Source: DATAES01 sp963721305 (GTDB lineage: Bacteria > Actinomycetota > Acidimicrobiia > Acidimicrobiales > JACDCH01). From it: a stretch of 64,000 nucleotides of DNA. The stretch is taken from positions 1-64,000 of the forward strand of contig CAVRIR010000005.1 of NCBI GenBank assembly GCA_963721305.1, given 5' to 3'. Under the pieces are notes generated by a model. The model saw only the letters and a list, made by a program, of their open reading frames with translations. It was not told where the DNA came from and made no database searches. The position numbers were made by a program, and so were the translations under genes. Each line of letters begins with the position of its first letter. Position 1 is the first letter of the stretch. This document shows positions 1-10,663 of the stretch, piece after piece.

Positions 1-525
1 GTTATGTCGTTCACTTCGTTCAGTTACGTGTTGGATCCGTACGACGCGGATCCCGAGCTGCTCGCGCGCCGCCTTCGCCTCCCACGCGACGCAGACCTCC
101 GCCAGGAAGTCGCGGCCGGCCGAGGCCTCCTCGTCGATCGGCTCCGAGCCGCGGGCGCCGTAGTAGCCGCTCGCCGAGGAGGACACCAGCACCTTCGGGC
201 GCGGATCGGCTTCGCGCAACGCGGTGACGAGGTTCTCGGTGCCGGTGACGCGGCTGTCGCGGATTGCGCGCCTGGCGGCGGGCGTCCAGCGCTCTGAGAC
301 CAGCACCCGCGAGGTGTGCGATCGCGTCACGGCCCGCCAGCGCCTGCACAGGCAGCGGTTCCTCCACCGGATCCACCGGGTCGGTCTCGACGTCGCCGAG
401 CGCGTGCTGGGCGCGCACCGGTTCGCGGCTCAGGATCGTGACCGCCCAGCCCTGGCGCTGCGGCCTCGTCGACCAGGCGGCGGCCGATCATGCCGCTCGC
501 CCCGAGACGGTGATAGAGAGGGCAT
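1..525 (-). CDS. TIGR01777-type NAD(P)-dependent epimerase, 3' end cut by window edge, frameshifted
   Basis: This is a short-chain dehydrogenase/reductase-fold protein of the TIGR01777 (YfcH-like) epimerase family; the substrate is unknown. Pieces in different frames join into the family pattern: an N-terminal GASGMIGRRL nucleotide-binding loop, HALGDVE, then HLAG, RDSRVTGTENLV and the VSSSASGYYG catalytic-region motif. The ATG at 523-525 is chosen because GAGGAGG lies just upstream of it. Several single-base indels break the frame, for example just after the start, in the GASG loop and around the HLAG segment. Since the residues remain family-like on both sides of each break, sequence error is more likely than decay. 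The gene follows the malic enzyme gene closely in the same direction. The C-terminus lies outside the window. Confidence 0.7.
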
Positions 526-539
526 CGGCGACTTCCTCC

Positions 540-2078
540 TCAGACGCGGCCGTGGGCCGATCCCACCGGCGCCGGGCGCGACCGTGTCGCCCTGCGCGTA
601 GCCGACCTCGAGGCCCGCCTCCGCTGTGCCGGCCAGCCGCGCCTGCTCGCCGACGGCAGCCGCGACCGCGGGCGCCACGTCGCGGTTGAAGACCGACGGG
701 ATGATGTAGTCGTCGCGCAGCTCCTCATCCGGGACGATCGAGGCGATCCCGCGCGCGGCGGCCATCTTCATCTCCTCGGTGATCGCGGGCGCGCGCACAT
801 CCAGCGCGCCGCGGAAGATGCCCGGGAAGGCGAGCACGTTGTTGATCTGGTTGGGGAAGTCAGCAGCGCCCTGTGGCCGATGACTCCCGCACGTGCGGCG
901 CCCGCCTCCTTCAGGTAGGCCTTCGGGGGTCGGGCTTGGCCATCGCGAACACCATCGCGTCGGCGATTCATGGCGCGCGCCAGCGCCTCGGCGGGCGTCG
1001 CGCGCGCGCCCGAGAGCCCGATCAGCCAGGTCCACGCCGGTCGATCCAGGTCCGCGGGGACACCGGAAAGACAGTCGGGGTTCGTCACCTCGGCGAACCC
1101 AGCGCTTCACGGGGGTTCTGATGGGAGCTGCATCGAGGGTAGGGTCCTTGTCGCGCTGGCACCGGTGCAGGCCGCCCCCTCGGAGTCCGCGCCGACGATT
1201 CGCGTCACACCCGCCGCGCGCAGGATTCCTCGTGACCGCGATTACCGGCGGCGCCGAGCCCGATGATCAGCTACGTTCCAGGTCCTCGATGTTGCGTTCC
1301 GTCAGCTCTCACGGGGCGTCTTCAGCACCGCGGCCATCACGACCACGGCGGTGCCGTGCTGGTCGTCGTGGAAGACGGGGATGTCCGAGCCCTCAGCGAT
1401 CAGCCGCTGCTCGAGTCTCGAAGCAGCGCGGTGCCGAGATGTCCTCGAGGTTGATCCCGCCGAGGCCGGGTGCCATCAGCTTTGACCGTCTGGACGATCT
1501 CGTCGGTGTCGGTGGTGTCGAGGCAGATCGGGAACGCATCGACGCCCGCGAACTCCTTGAACAGGCAGCACTTGCCCTCCATCACCGGCATCGCGGCCTT
1601 CGGTCCGATGTTGCCGAGGCCGAGCACGGCGGTCCCATCGGAGACGACGGCCACGGTGTTGCGCTTGATCGTGTACTGGAAAGCCTTGTCCTCGTCGTCG
1701 GCGATCGCCAGGCACACGCGCGCGACGCCGGCGTGTAGACCATCGAGAGGTCGTCGCGGGTCTTCGAGCGGGTGCTTGTTGGACTGTTCGATCTTGCCCC
1801 CGACATGGAGCAGGAACGTGCGGTCGGTGGTGTCGATCACCTCCGCGCCGTCGACGGCCCCGATCGCCGCGAGGATGCGTCCCAGTGGTCGCGGTCGGCG
1901 GCGTCCACCACGATGTCGCGCAGGGCGCCCGCGGCGTCGCTCTCGACCACGTCGACGGCGCCGACGATGCCGCCCCTGCCTCGCCGATCGCGCTCGTGGT
2001 ACGGCCGAGCACGCCCGAGCTGTCGTCGAGCTTCACGCGAATCGTCAGGCGGTACTGCGCGCTCGGTGTGGCGCTCAC
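540..2078 (-). CDS. NAD-dependent malic enzyme with N-terminal ACT domain (multiply frameshifted)
   Basis: Malic enzyme oxidatively decarboxylates malate to pyruvate, linking the TCA cycle to pyruvate in the cytosol. The start is a GTG at 2078 preceded by AAGGAGGG, a strong ribosome binding site. Residues 1-75 form an ACT-like regulatory domain (YRLTIRVKLDDSSGVLGR). The catalytic body follows: GVARVCLAIADDEDKAFQ, VAVVSDGTAVLGLGNIGP, KCCLFKEFAGVDAFP, FHDDQHGTAVVVMAA, then the second-half NAD domain and FPNQINNVLAFPGIFRGALD. Single-base indels recur every 100-200 bases, being worst between about 750 and 1350, so no single frame covers the protein. The total length of about 510 codons matches ACT-containing actinobacterial malic enzymes. 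The TGA at 540-542 is the likely stop. The function is secure; the exact residues near the indels are not. Confidence 0.85.
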
Positions 2079-2231
2079 TGCGGGACTCCCTCCTTGGCTG
2101 GCGGCACGGCATCTTCTCAAGAGATTCCCTCGCAAGCTGCGCGCAAAGCCGCGAGGCGCCGCCCGGCGCTCCGTGCCGCGCTTCGCCTGGCCGGCGCGAC
2201 GCGCTGCGCGCTGGGACATAGAGTGAGAGCG

Positions 2232-4895
2232 ATGGCGGCCGGGACAAAGAGCGCGCGGGCGAAGGCGCCTCGGCGAGCGCCGGCGCCGGCGCCGGCGAGC
2301 GGCGGCTGTTCCTGATCGACGGCCCGAGCCTCGTCTACCGGGCCTTCTTCGCGCTGCCCGAGTCGATCGCGACCTCGACCGGGGTGCCGACCAACGCGAT
2401 CTTCGGCTTCGCCTCGATGCTCGTGAAGATCGTCACCGAGTACGGGGTCCAGCCCGACGGTCGTCGCCTGGGACGCCGGCACCTCGGGGCGCAACGAGCT
2501 GTTCGCCGACTACAAGGCCCCGCGCCGCTCGCGACCGGACCTGCTCAAGCAGCAGTGGCCCGTCGATGGAACCGCTCGTCGAGGCCTTCGGCTACACGCA
2601 ACGTGCGCGTCGAGGGCTACGAGGCCGACGACGTGATCGCGTCGCTCGCCGAGCGCGCGCTGCGTGCCGACCCGCCGGTTCCGGTGATGATCGTGACCGG
2701 CGACCGCGACGTCTTCCAGCTGATCGACGAGGACGGGCTGGTGAAGGTGATGGCGACCGCGCGCGGGATCACCGAGACGAAGATCTACGACCGCCAGGCG
2801 GTGATCGACCGCTACGGCATCGCGCCCGAGCTGATCCCCGACTTCTACGGCCTGAAGGGCGACACCTCGGACAACATCCCGGGCATCCCGGGGATCGGCG
2901 ACAAGACCGCCAGCGAGCTGCTGCAGACGTTCGGGACGCTCGAGGAGGTGCTCGCGCAACGTCGAGGAGGTCAAAGGGCGCCAAGCGCAAACAGAACCTG
3001 GTCGAGCACGCCGAGGACGCGCGCATGTCCGCGAGCTGGCGACCGTGCGGCGCGACCTCGAGGTCGACCTCGACGTCGCGCTCGAGGCGGACGCGCGAGC
3101 CCGACCGCTCGCGGCTGCGCGAGATCTTCCGCGAGTTCGAGCTGCGCGACCCGCTGCGCCGGCTGGAGGAGGCGCTCGGCGACCCCGACGTCGCCGCGCC
3201 GGCGAGCGCCACCGAGGTCACGCTGACGGCCACGCTGCGCGCGGGCGCGCCCGCCGACATCGCCGGCTCGGCTCCGGCGACGACGGAGATCTGCCTGGTC
3301 GTGCGAGGAGATCGAGGCGCCCGAGGGCGAGCTGTTCGCCGAGGGCTCGCCGTGGCGCTTCGCGGCCGCTGCCGGGGGCGCGGTCGTCGTCGGCGACTGC
3401 GACGGGCCCGAGGAGGTGGTCGCGGCCTGCGACGGGCGCGCCGCGTCGTCGCGCACGACGCCAAGGCGCTGCGCACGGTGCCGGGGCGCCTCGCCCACGA
3501 CACGCTGCTCGGCGCCTACCTGCTCGAGCCCGCGCGCCGCGGCTATCCCCTTGACGGAGCTGTGCGAGGAGCGCGGGCTCGGCAGCGACCTCGAGGATCC
3601 GCTCGCGGCGAGGCGGTCCTGCTGGGGGCGCTCGCCGACTGGCAGCGCGAGCAGATCGCCGAGCGCGGCCTGGAGGCGGTGATGGCGGAGATCGAGCTGC
3701 CGCTCGTGCCCGGTGCTGCGCGAGATGGAGCTGCTCGGGCGTGCGGCTGAACCTCGAGCGCCTGGCGGCGATCACCGAGCGCGTGCGCCGAGGAGATCGG
3801 CGGCCTCGAACGCGAGATCTTCGAGCTCGCCGGCGACGAGTTCACGATCGGCTCGCCGCAGCAGCTCGGCGAGATCCTGTTCGAGCAGCTCGGCCTGTCG
3901 CGCAAGCGTCGCGGCAAGACCGGCTACTCGACCGACGCCCGCGTGCTGCAGGCGATCCGCGCCGAGCACGAGATCGTTCCGAAGATCGAGCGCTGGCGCG
4001 AGCTCTCGACGCTGATCAAGACCTACCTCGACGTGCTGCCCGAGCATGGTCGAGCCGAGTCGCGCATCCACACGACGTTCCTGCAGGCGGTCGCGACGAC
4101 GGGACGGCTGTCGAGCACCAACCCGAACATGCAGAACGTCCCGATCCGCACGCCGCTCGGGCGCGAGATCCGCGGCTGCTTCGAGGCCGAGCCCGGCAAG
4201 GTGCTGATCTCGGCCGACTACTCGCAGATCGAGCTGCGCGTGCTCGCGCAGGCGGCGCAGCGAGGACGCGCTGATGGAGATCTTCAAGCGCGGCGAGGAC
4301 GTGCACACGGCGACCGCCTCGCGCGTGTTCGGCGTCACGGCCGAGGAGATCGACCCGGGTATGCGCTCGAAGGCGAAGATGATCAACTACGGGATCGTCT
4401 ACGGGCTTTCGGACTACGGCCTCGCGGATCGACTGAACATCCCGCGCGAGGAGGCCAAGGAGTTCATCGACGCCTACCTCGATCGCTTCCCGCACGTCGC
4501 CGAGTTCATGGCGGCGACGATCGAGCGGGCCAAGGAGGAGGGCTTCGTCAAGACGCTGTGGGGTCGGCGCCGGCAGATCCCCGAGCTGCGCGCCCGCAAC
4601 TACCAGGTGCGCACGCTGGGCGAGCGCCTGGCCGTCAACACCGTCGTCCAGGGCACCGCCGCCGACATCATCAAGCTCGCGATGGTCCGCACCCACGCGG
4701 CGCTGGCGGAGTCGGGCCTGCAGACGAAGCTGCTGCTGACGATCCACGACGAGCTGCTGTTCGAAGGCCCTCCGGAGGAGACCGAGGACGCGAGCAGCCT
4801 GGTCGAGCGCGAGATGGTCGCCGTGTGGGAGCCGCACGAGCCGCCGCTGGCGGTGGACATCGGCTCCGGCGCAGACCTGGCTGGAGGCGAAGTGA
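2232..4895 (+). CDS. polA: DNA polymerase I (frameshifted)
   Basis: DNA polymerase I fills gaps and removes primers during replication and repair. About 888 codons fit the usual length. The N-terminal 5'-3' exonuclease is seen as LFLIDGPSLVYRAFFALP, GYEADDVIASLAE, VTGDRDVFQL and GLKGDTSDNIPGIPGIGDKTA. The middle 3'-5' exonuclease-like region lacks the acidic catalytic set, as in many actinobacterial PolI proteins. The polymerase domain has motif A (SADYSQIELRVLA), motif B (KAKMINYGIVYGLSDYGL) and motif C (TIHDELLFE). More than ten single-base insertions, mostly an extra C or G, break the frame (for instance near 2455, 2562, 2600, 2960, 3305, 3710, 3790 and 4261). The last third from about 4270 is read cleanly. 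The stop overlaps the GTG of the next gene. Confidence 0.92.
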
Positions 4896-5336
4896 CCCGC
4901 AGCCTCGCGATCTTCCTCGGCGCCGGCGCCGGCTGCTCGTCGGCATGCAGGCGCCGATCAACTCGCGGCTCGGCAAGACCGTCGGCGGCGTGCAGGCCGC
5001 GACGTTCTCGTTCCTCGTCGGCACCGCCGCGCTCGTGGCGATCAGCTTCATCCTGCGCGGGCGGGCTGAGCTCGCTCGGCCACGTCGGCAAAGTGCCGTG
5101 GTGGGCGCTCGTCGGCGGGCTGCTCGGCGCCGTCTACGTGTTCGTCGCGCTCGAAGCCGTCCAGACGCTCGGCGCGAGCGGCCTGACGGCCGTCGTGATC
5201 ACCGGCCAGCTCGACGATGTCGGTCGTGATCGACCGCTTCGGGCTGCTCGGCGTCGCGAAAGCCCCCGTGAGCGTGCACCGCGTGCTCGGGATCGTGCTG
5301 CTGGTCGCGGGCGTCGCGCTCGTCGTGCGGAAGTGA
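4892..5336 (+). CDS. YdcZ/DUF606-type DMT-superfamily membrane transporter (frameshifted)
   Basis: This small membrane protein of about 147 residues belongs to the drug/metabolite transporter superfamily (YdcZ/DUF606 type); the cargo is unknown. It shows the family N-terminus GMQAPINSRLGKTVGGVQA followed by FSFLVGTAALVAISFIL, a WWALVGGLLGAVYVF segment, an ASGLTAVVITGQL segment and a final IVLLVAGVALVVRK helix, about four to five membrane segments. The GTG start at 4892 overlaps the polA stop in a GTGA arrangement, so translation is probably coupled. Indels near 4930, 5062 and 5213 break the frame. Conserved residues on both sides of each break argue for sequence error rather than loss of function. 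Confidence 0.75.
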
Positions 5337-5381
5337 GCGCCGCGGGTCGCGCCGTCGCCCGCGACCGGGGCGGCCGCCGTC

Positions 5382-6322
5382 TCAGGCCAGCGCGGCCGGG
5401 AACCCCTCGCGCCAGCTCGGGTGCGCCGGCTGCCCAGGCGAGCTCGCGCCTTCGCGCGCTCGTTGGAGGCGCCCTGCGCCCTTGTCATCGCGGTGACGCC
5501 GTACTCGCCGGCGACGAGGCGCGCGAGGAACGCGGGGACGCGCATCGGCCGCGGCGCGCCGGCCGCCTTGGCGAGCGCGGGAAGCCACTCGGCGACGGGC
5601 GCCGGCTCGTCGTCGACGACGTTGTAGAAGCCCGGCGGTCGCGCTCGAGCGCGAGCACCGTCGCCGCCGCGGCGTCGTCGACGTGGACGAACGACCAGAC
5701 CCCCGCGCCCGAGCCGACGATCGGCATGCGCCGGCGGCGCAGGTCGGAGACGATCGAGCCGTCGGGCGCGATCGCGCTGCCCGGCCCGTAGAAGTAGCCG
5801 TAGCGCAGCACCGTCCCGCCGGCCTCGAGCGTGGTCTGCTCCGAGCGTCTTGACCGCGTTCGCGCTGCGCGCGAACGACGCCGGGGGATCGCGCACGCAG
5901 CGGGTCCTGCTCGGAGTGGAGCGCTGCCGGCCGGGCCGCGCTCGTACATGAACGCGATGCTCTGTGCGACGAGGCGCTGCGACGCCGGCTCCGCGGGCGG
6001 CGCCGACGAGGATCCGCGAGCCCTCGCTGCGCAGGCGGTCGTTGCGCTCGAAGTCGCGCTCGATCTTGCGCGGGTCGATCCGCTTCGGCAGCGCCGTGAG
6101 CTGGTTGACGACCGCGTCCGGGCGCGCCTGGGCGACCGCGTCCGCGACGGCGCTCGCGTCGAGCGCGTCGGCCATCGCGCGGCTCGGCGCCCGGCCGCGC
6201 GCGCCTGCTCGGCGCTCTCCGCGCTGCGGCACATCGCGCGTCACCTCGTGGCCCGCCGCGAGCAGCGCGGGCACGAGCCGGCGGCCGATCACGCCGGTCG
6301 CGCCGGCGAGGAAGACCCTCAC
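5382..6322 (-). CDS. NAD-dependent epimerase/dehydratase family oxidoreductase (frameshifted)
   Basis: This is an extended short-chain dehydrogenase, about 310 residues, acting on an unknown sugar-like or small substrate. The N-terminus has the Rossmann signature VFLAGATGVIGRRLVPALLAAGHEV; further on come DAVVNQLTALP, AQSIAFMYERGP, LRYGYFYGPGSAI, IVGSGAGVWSFVHVDDAA and YNVVDDEPAPVAEWLPALA, all typical of this family. Translation begins at a GTG whose bases overlap the stop of the upstream carboxymuconolactone decarboxylase-like gene, so the two are probably co-translated. Indels at about 5440, 5635, 5845, 5900, 5990 and 6190 split it into pieces. It is the last gene of a three-gene minus-strand operon starting at 7485. 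Confidence 0.75.
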
Positions 6323-6981
6323 GGGCGACCGCGAGCCCGGGCGCGCCGTCGGCCGCCTTCGGAGCGCGCCCTCCGCGGCGCGTCGGCGTCGGCCGCTGCG
6401 CCGGTCTCCATCGCGCGCAGGCCATGCCCTCGCTGAAGCCGGCGGCGCCGAGCCCGAGCGCGCGTTGAAGCGCGAGCGCAGGTTCTCGACGGCGATCAGG
6501 TGCACGAGCTCGACGAGCTGGGCGTCGCCGCCGAGGCGCTCGCGCAGCGCTTCGAGCAGTTCCGGCGCGACGACGACCGGGGTCGTTCGTCATCGCGACC
6601 GCGAGGTCGAGCACGAGCCGCTCGGTCTCGTCGAAGCGCTCGCTGTCGCGGTAGCGGTGCAGCTCGAGGAGCTGCCCCTCGTCGACGCCCTTCGCGCGAG
6701 CCTCGAAGGAGCCGATGTCCTGGCACATCTCGCAGCCCTGCATGACCGCCGACTTCAGCACCGCGAGCGCGCGCAGGTGCTCGGCCACGCAGCGGGCGCG
6801 CGCGACGCTCTTCTCGAGCTGGGCGTAGCCCACGAGCTGCCCGAAGCGGTGCGCGCGAACCGGGATGTCAGGCGTCAGCAGCGCCTTCCCGGTCATGCGC
6901 CGCACTTCGCGGCGGGCGAGCGCGTAGGTGAGGCGGATCAGCGGGCTTGCGGCGGGCGGGGACGCCCTCGACGACGGTCAT
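6319..6981 (-). CDS. Carboxymuconolactone decarboxylase/AhpD-like protein (frameshifted)
   Basis: The protein is about 215 residues with the all-helical AhpD-like fold, seen in peroxide-linked redox proteins and in carboxymuconolactone decarboxylases. The core AVLKSAVMQGCEMCQDIGS contains the CxxC redox pair (C-E-M-C), and AVENLRSRFNALGLGAAGFSEG matches the C-terminal helix. The ATG at 6981 follows AAAGGAG, a good ribosome binding site, and overlaps the stop of the preceding membrane-protein gene. Its own stop overlaps the GTG of the epimerase. Indels near 6905-6960, 6590 and 6440 break the frame. The partner genes suggest a small redox or sugar-modifying operon, but no substrate can be named. 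Confidence 0.75.
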
Positions 6982-7485
6982 GGTGTGCTCCTTTCGGCGC
7001 GGGGGGAGGGGAAGGTGAGACCGAAGTTCGTGCGAGCGGGTTGCCGGAGCCGGCCGGCGACTCGCGGACCGTTCGCGGCAGGCCCTTCGTCGCGGGCGGC
7101 GGAGCGCCACATCCAGGCCAGCAGCAGCGTGCCCGCGAGCAGCGAGAAGAAGTCGAAGCAGCCCGTCCACTGCGGGTGCGCGGAGCTCGCGTCGACGAGG
7201 TGGTTGACGGTGTGCAGGCCGAACTGCGACGTCGAGATCGCGAGCACGGGCACGCGCCAGGACGGCCGCCGGATCGCGACGCCGCGGCGCCGACGCCCAT
7301 CGCGGCGCTGTAGGTCGCGACGTCGCGGATGTAGTGCCGGTTGAGCTCTTCGAAGGGGCCGATCGCGGTGAAGAAGGCGTGCGGGGCGATCGCCATGAAG
7401 CAGCGCCGAGCACGAGGTTGTAGGCGGCCAGCACGATCAGCCCGGCTTCGAAGACGAAATCGGCGGCGCGAGGTTGCTCTGTCAT
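6978..7485 (-). CDS. Small integral membrane protein of unknown function
   Basis: I do not recognise a named family with confidence. The protein of about 168 residues has four hydrophobic segments: LIVLAAYNLVLGAAFMAIAPHAFF near the N-terminus, a central TYSAAMGVGAA segment, LHTVNHLVDA and FDFFSLLAGTLLLAWMW. The ATG at 7483-7485 was selected because the hydrophobic segment begins soon after it. One or two indels near 7270 and 7400 shift the frame. Its stop overlaps the start of the CMD-like gene (ATGA). It is the first gene of the operon and is transcribed divergently from a MocR-type regulator across a 56-base gap containing an inverted repeat, so that regulator probably controls it. Confidence 0.6.
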
Positions 7486-7508
7486 GCAGGCGACGATATG
7501 GTCTTGAT

Positions 7509-7553
7509 GGTCCATCGTAAAGGACCAATTCGAGCCTTGAAATGGGTACCAAT
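7509..7553. promoter_or_regulatory. Candidate MocR operator: inverted repeat plus third half-site
   Basis: Between the divergent membrane-protein operon and the MocR gene lies the inverted repeat TGGTCC (7508-7513), 8 bases, GGACCA (7522-7527). A third half-site, GGTACCAAT (7545-7553), overlaps the first codons of the MocR gene. MocR/PdxR-type regulators bind repeated half-sites next to their own gene, so self-control together with control of the 7485-5382 operon is a reasonable inference. No binding data support it. Confidence 0.45.
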
Positions 7554-8970
7554 CCGGCAGCCGCCGGATCGGCCTCGCCGCGAGGCCTCGACGCGCACGG
7601 CGAGGAGCTGCTGCTCGAGCTGGACCGCAGCAACGGGACGCCGCTGCGCGCGCAGCTCGAGGACGGGCTGCGCGAGGCGGTCCGCAGCGGCCGCCTCGCG
7701 GCTCACGTGCGCCTGCCGCCGACGCGCGCGCTGGCCGCGGACCTCGGCGTCTCGCGGCGGCTCGTCGTCGACGCCTACGCGCAGCTGCTCGCCGAGGGCT
7801 ATCTCGTCGCGAGGCCGCGGCGCCGGCACGTTCGTGGCCGACGGCGCCGCACCGTCGGAGCCACCCGCGGCGCCGCGCGCGGCGCCGCCGCTGCGCTTCG
7901 ACTTCTTCCCCGGCTTTCCGGACCTCGCGACGTTCCCGCGGCGGCGTGGCTGCGCGCGCTGCGCGAGATGCTCCGCGACGCGCCCGACCAGGCGCTCGGC
8001 TACCCCGATCCGCGCGGCGCCTCGGCGCTGCGCCGCGCCCTCGCCGGGCACCTGCGCCGGGTGCGCGGGGTGGCGGCCGACCCCGACTCGATCGTCGTCT
8101 GCTCGGGTGCCGCCCAGGCGCTCGCGCTGATCGGCGCCGAGCTCGGCGGGCCGCACGGTCGCGGTCGAGGATCCGGGGCTGCCGGCGCACCGCGCGATCC
8201 TCGGCGCGGCGGGCGCCCGGCTCGTGCCGCTCGAGGTCGACGACGACGGCGCCCGCGTCGAGCTGCTGCGCGCGATCGCGCCGGACGCGGTGGTCGTGAC
8301 GCCGCGCACCAGTCGCCGACCGGGGTGGCGCTGTCGCCGTCCCGGCGCGCGGCGCTGCTCGCGTGGGCGGGGAGACCGGCGCGATCGTGGTCGAGGACGA
8401 CTACGACGCGGAGTTCCGCTACGACCGCGCGCCGCTCGGCGCGATGCAGGGGCTCGCGCCCGAGCGCGTGCTCTACACGGGCACGGTCAGCAAGACGCTC
8501 GCGCCCGCCCTGCGGCTCGGATGGCTGGTGCTGCCCGCGCGCCTGCGCGAGGGCATCGCCCAGCGCAAGCTGCTCGCCGACCACGGCTCGCCCGACGCTC
8601 GACCAGCTCGCGCTCGCGCGGCTGTTCGAGACCGGCGCCTACGACCGCCACCTGCGGGGCGCGCGCCGCCGCTATCGCGCGCGCCGCGACGCCCTCGTGG
8701 CCGCGGTCGCGCGACCATCTGCCGGGCGCCTCGGTCACCGGCCTCGCCGCCGGGCTGCACGCGATCGTGCGCCTGCCCGAGCCGGTGCGACGGGATCGCG
8801 CTCGCGCAGGCGGCCGCGCGCGAGTCCGTCGGCGTCTATCCGCTCGGGCTACGCCTACGTGACGCCGCGACCGCGCGACGACGGGCTCGTGCTCGGCTAC
8901 GCGAACCTGCCCGAGCCGGCGATCGAGGAGGGCATCCGGCGGCTGGCGCGGGCGCTCGGCCGCGCTGTGA
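7542..8970 (+). CDS. MocR/PdxR-family transcriptional regulator with aminotransferase-like domain (frameshifted)
   Basis: MocR regulators fuse a GntR-type winged helix to a PLP-binding aminotransferase fold and sense PLP or amino-compound ligands. Residues 20-95 form the DNA-binding part (GTPLRAQLEDGLREAVRSGRL, then PPTRALAADLGVSRRLVVDAY). The aminotransferase part shows GYPDPRGASALRRALAGHL, VVVTPAHQSPTG, VVEDDYDAEFRYD and the lysine-containing motif YTGTVSKTLAPALRLGW, whose Lys would bind PLP. The length of about 475 codons is normal. Indels fall near 7815, 7860, 8160, 8310, 8370, 8600, 8710, 8790 and 8850. The end is uncertain: the TGA at 8968-8970 is taken as most likely, meeting a convergent gene that ends at 8982. 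Confidence 0.82.
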
Positions 8971-8981
8971 GCGCGCTGACG

Positions 8982-10156
8982 CTAGGCGCGGACGCCGGCG
9001 ACCGGCGAGGGGATCGCGCGCCCGGCGATCCTGCCCGTCCGGCTCGGGCCCGCGCCCGCGCGAGACATAGGAGGGCGGCGCGATCGCCAGGTACTGGTCG
9101 AACGCCCACCGCGTCAGGCGCCGGGACTCGAAGCGCGCGCACGAACTGGGTCACCGCGCGGCTCGGCGTGATCTGGCCGATCGCGCGCTGCGCGTTCAGC
9201 AGCCAGCGGAACTTGCGCTCGTGCGCGTCGGAGAACGCGCCGTAGCGCGAGCAGCGCCTGCTCGCGGGAGCGGTGGCCGGTGACGACCGCGCGCAGCTCG
9301 CGCCCGCACGCGAGCCCGAAGTAGAGCGCGGTGCGGATGCCCTCGGCGGTGAGCGGAAGGCAGTGTCCGGCCGAGTCGCCGGCGAAGAAGACGCCGTCCT
9401 CGGCGGCGCGGCGCAGCTGGTGGGGGATCCAGTTGCCCTGGTAGCCCTGCGGCGGCAGCCCGAGGTCGCCGGCGAGGCCGGACCGTCGGCTCCTTGACGT
9501 GGTGCGAGGGCCAGAACGAGCCGACGCCGACGCGCAGCTCGTCGCGGGCGGGGAAGCTCCACGAGTAGCCCGCGCGCACGTAGGAGGGGTCGATCCACAG
9601 CTCCATGTCGCGCCCGCTGCCGGCCGGGTGCACCTCGAGGCCGCGCGAGAGCTTCGCGTCCGGGCGGCTGGATCGGCGCGGCGTTGGAGAGCACGCGCCG
9701 CCAGCCGAGCGCGTCGACGATCAGCGGCGCGCGCAGCTCGCCGCGGTCGGTGACCACGGTGTCACCGTGGCGTCCGGTCACCGTCGCCGTCTCGAACTCG
9801 GCGTCGCCGGAGCGATCCCAGAGCAGCGCGCACAGCTCGCGGTAGTCGAAGGTCGAGAACGACCACGGCAGCTGCCAGCGGGCGGTGCGCCACGGGGTGT
9901 GGACGACCAGCTCGTCGAAGCTCTGGCGCTCCGAGGCGGTGAGGTCCATCGCGCGCAGCCACTGCGTCGGGATGCCGCAGGCCGAGGTCTGGCGCTCGCC
10001 GATCTCGTAGCGATCGAGCACGAGAACCCTGGCGCCGGAGCCCGCAAGCTCGCCCGCGACGGCGAGCCCGGCGAAGCTCGCACCGCACACCAGCACGTCG
10101 CAGTCCTGTTGCAGGGCCGTGCGCTCGACTCCCCGCTTGGTCGCTCTCACAGGCAT
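8982..10156 (-). CDS. FAD-dependent oxidoreductase, geranylgeranyl-reductase family (frameshifted)
   Basis: This flavoprotein of about 390 residues belongs to the geranylgeranyl reductase/FixC-like group, which reduces isoprenoid double bonds or hydroxylates aromatic substrates. The N-terminal dinucleotide-binding loop VLVCGASFAGLAVAGELA is followed by VLVLDRYEIGERQTSACG, a typical early motif of the family. Later come VDALGWRRVLSN, SWSFPARDELRVGVGSF and the FAD-ribose motif FFAGDSAGHCLPLTAEGIRTA. The C-terminus carries ERKFRWLLNAQRAIGQITPSR. The ATG at 10156 is the first Met before the FAD loop. Indels near 9060, 9130, 9245 and 9480 break the frame in the C-terminal half. The stop is TAG at 8982-8984. 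Confidence 0.8.
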
Positions 10157-10195
10157 AGGCCCCGGCAATGATAAGGCTGCGCTACGCTTCGGCCG

Positions 10196-10663
10196 GTGCA
10201 AACTGTGATGGACAACCCGCAGGCGCGGGTCGTTGACGGCTCCAACGGGCTCCTGCTGGAGATCGACGGGCAGATCGTCCCCAACTACGACGCGACCTTC
10301 CGCGAGATCGAGGAGGGCGAGGTCGTCACCGGACACGTCGTCCGGATCGACAAGGACGAGGTGCTCGTCGACATCGGCTACAAGTCCGAGGGCGTCATCC
10401 CGGCCAACGAGCTTTCGATCCGCAAGGCGGTCGACCCGGCCGACGAGGTCCACCTCGGCGAGGAGGTCGACGCGATCGTCATGACCAAGGAGGACCAGGA
10501 CGGTCGCCTGATCATGTCGAAGAAGCGCGCCCGCTTCGAGAAGGCGCTGGCGACGCATCGAAGCCGCCGCAGAGTCCGGCGAGCCGGTCGAGGGCACCGT
10601 GATCGAGGTCGTCAAGGGCGGGCTCATCATCGACCTCGGGGTGCGCGGCTTCCTGCCCGCCTC
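10196..10663 (+). CDS. rpsA: 30S ribosomal protein S1, 5' part only, broken at a sequence junction
   Basis: S1 binds mRNA on the small ribosomal subunit. The visible part has a leader (LLLEIDGQIVPNYDATFREI), a complete first S1 domain (EGEVVTGHVVRIDKDEVLVDIGYKSEGVIPANELS) ending at KKRARFEKA, and the first half of a second S1 domain (EPVEGTVIEVVKGGLIIDLGVRGFLPAS). At that point the sequence changes to something unrelated, although full-length S1 normally has four or more such domains. The start is GTG 10196 or ATG 10208. A single indel near 10550 shifts the frame before domain 2. The break coincides with the apparent joint between two genomes. Confidence 0.88.

Noticed and set aside
1..10663. 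Programmed frameshifting in polA and malic enzyme.
   Set aside because: There are far too many breaks, they lack slippery sites or downstream structures in common, and they affect every gene in the left part alike. Sequence error is the simpler cause.
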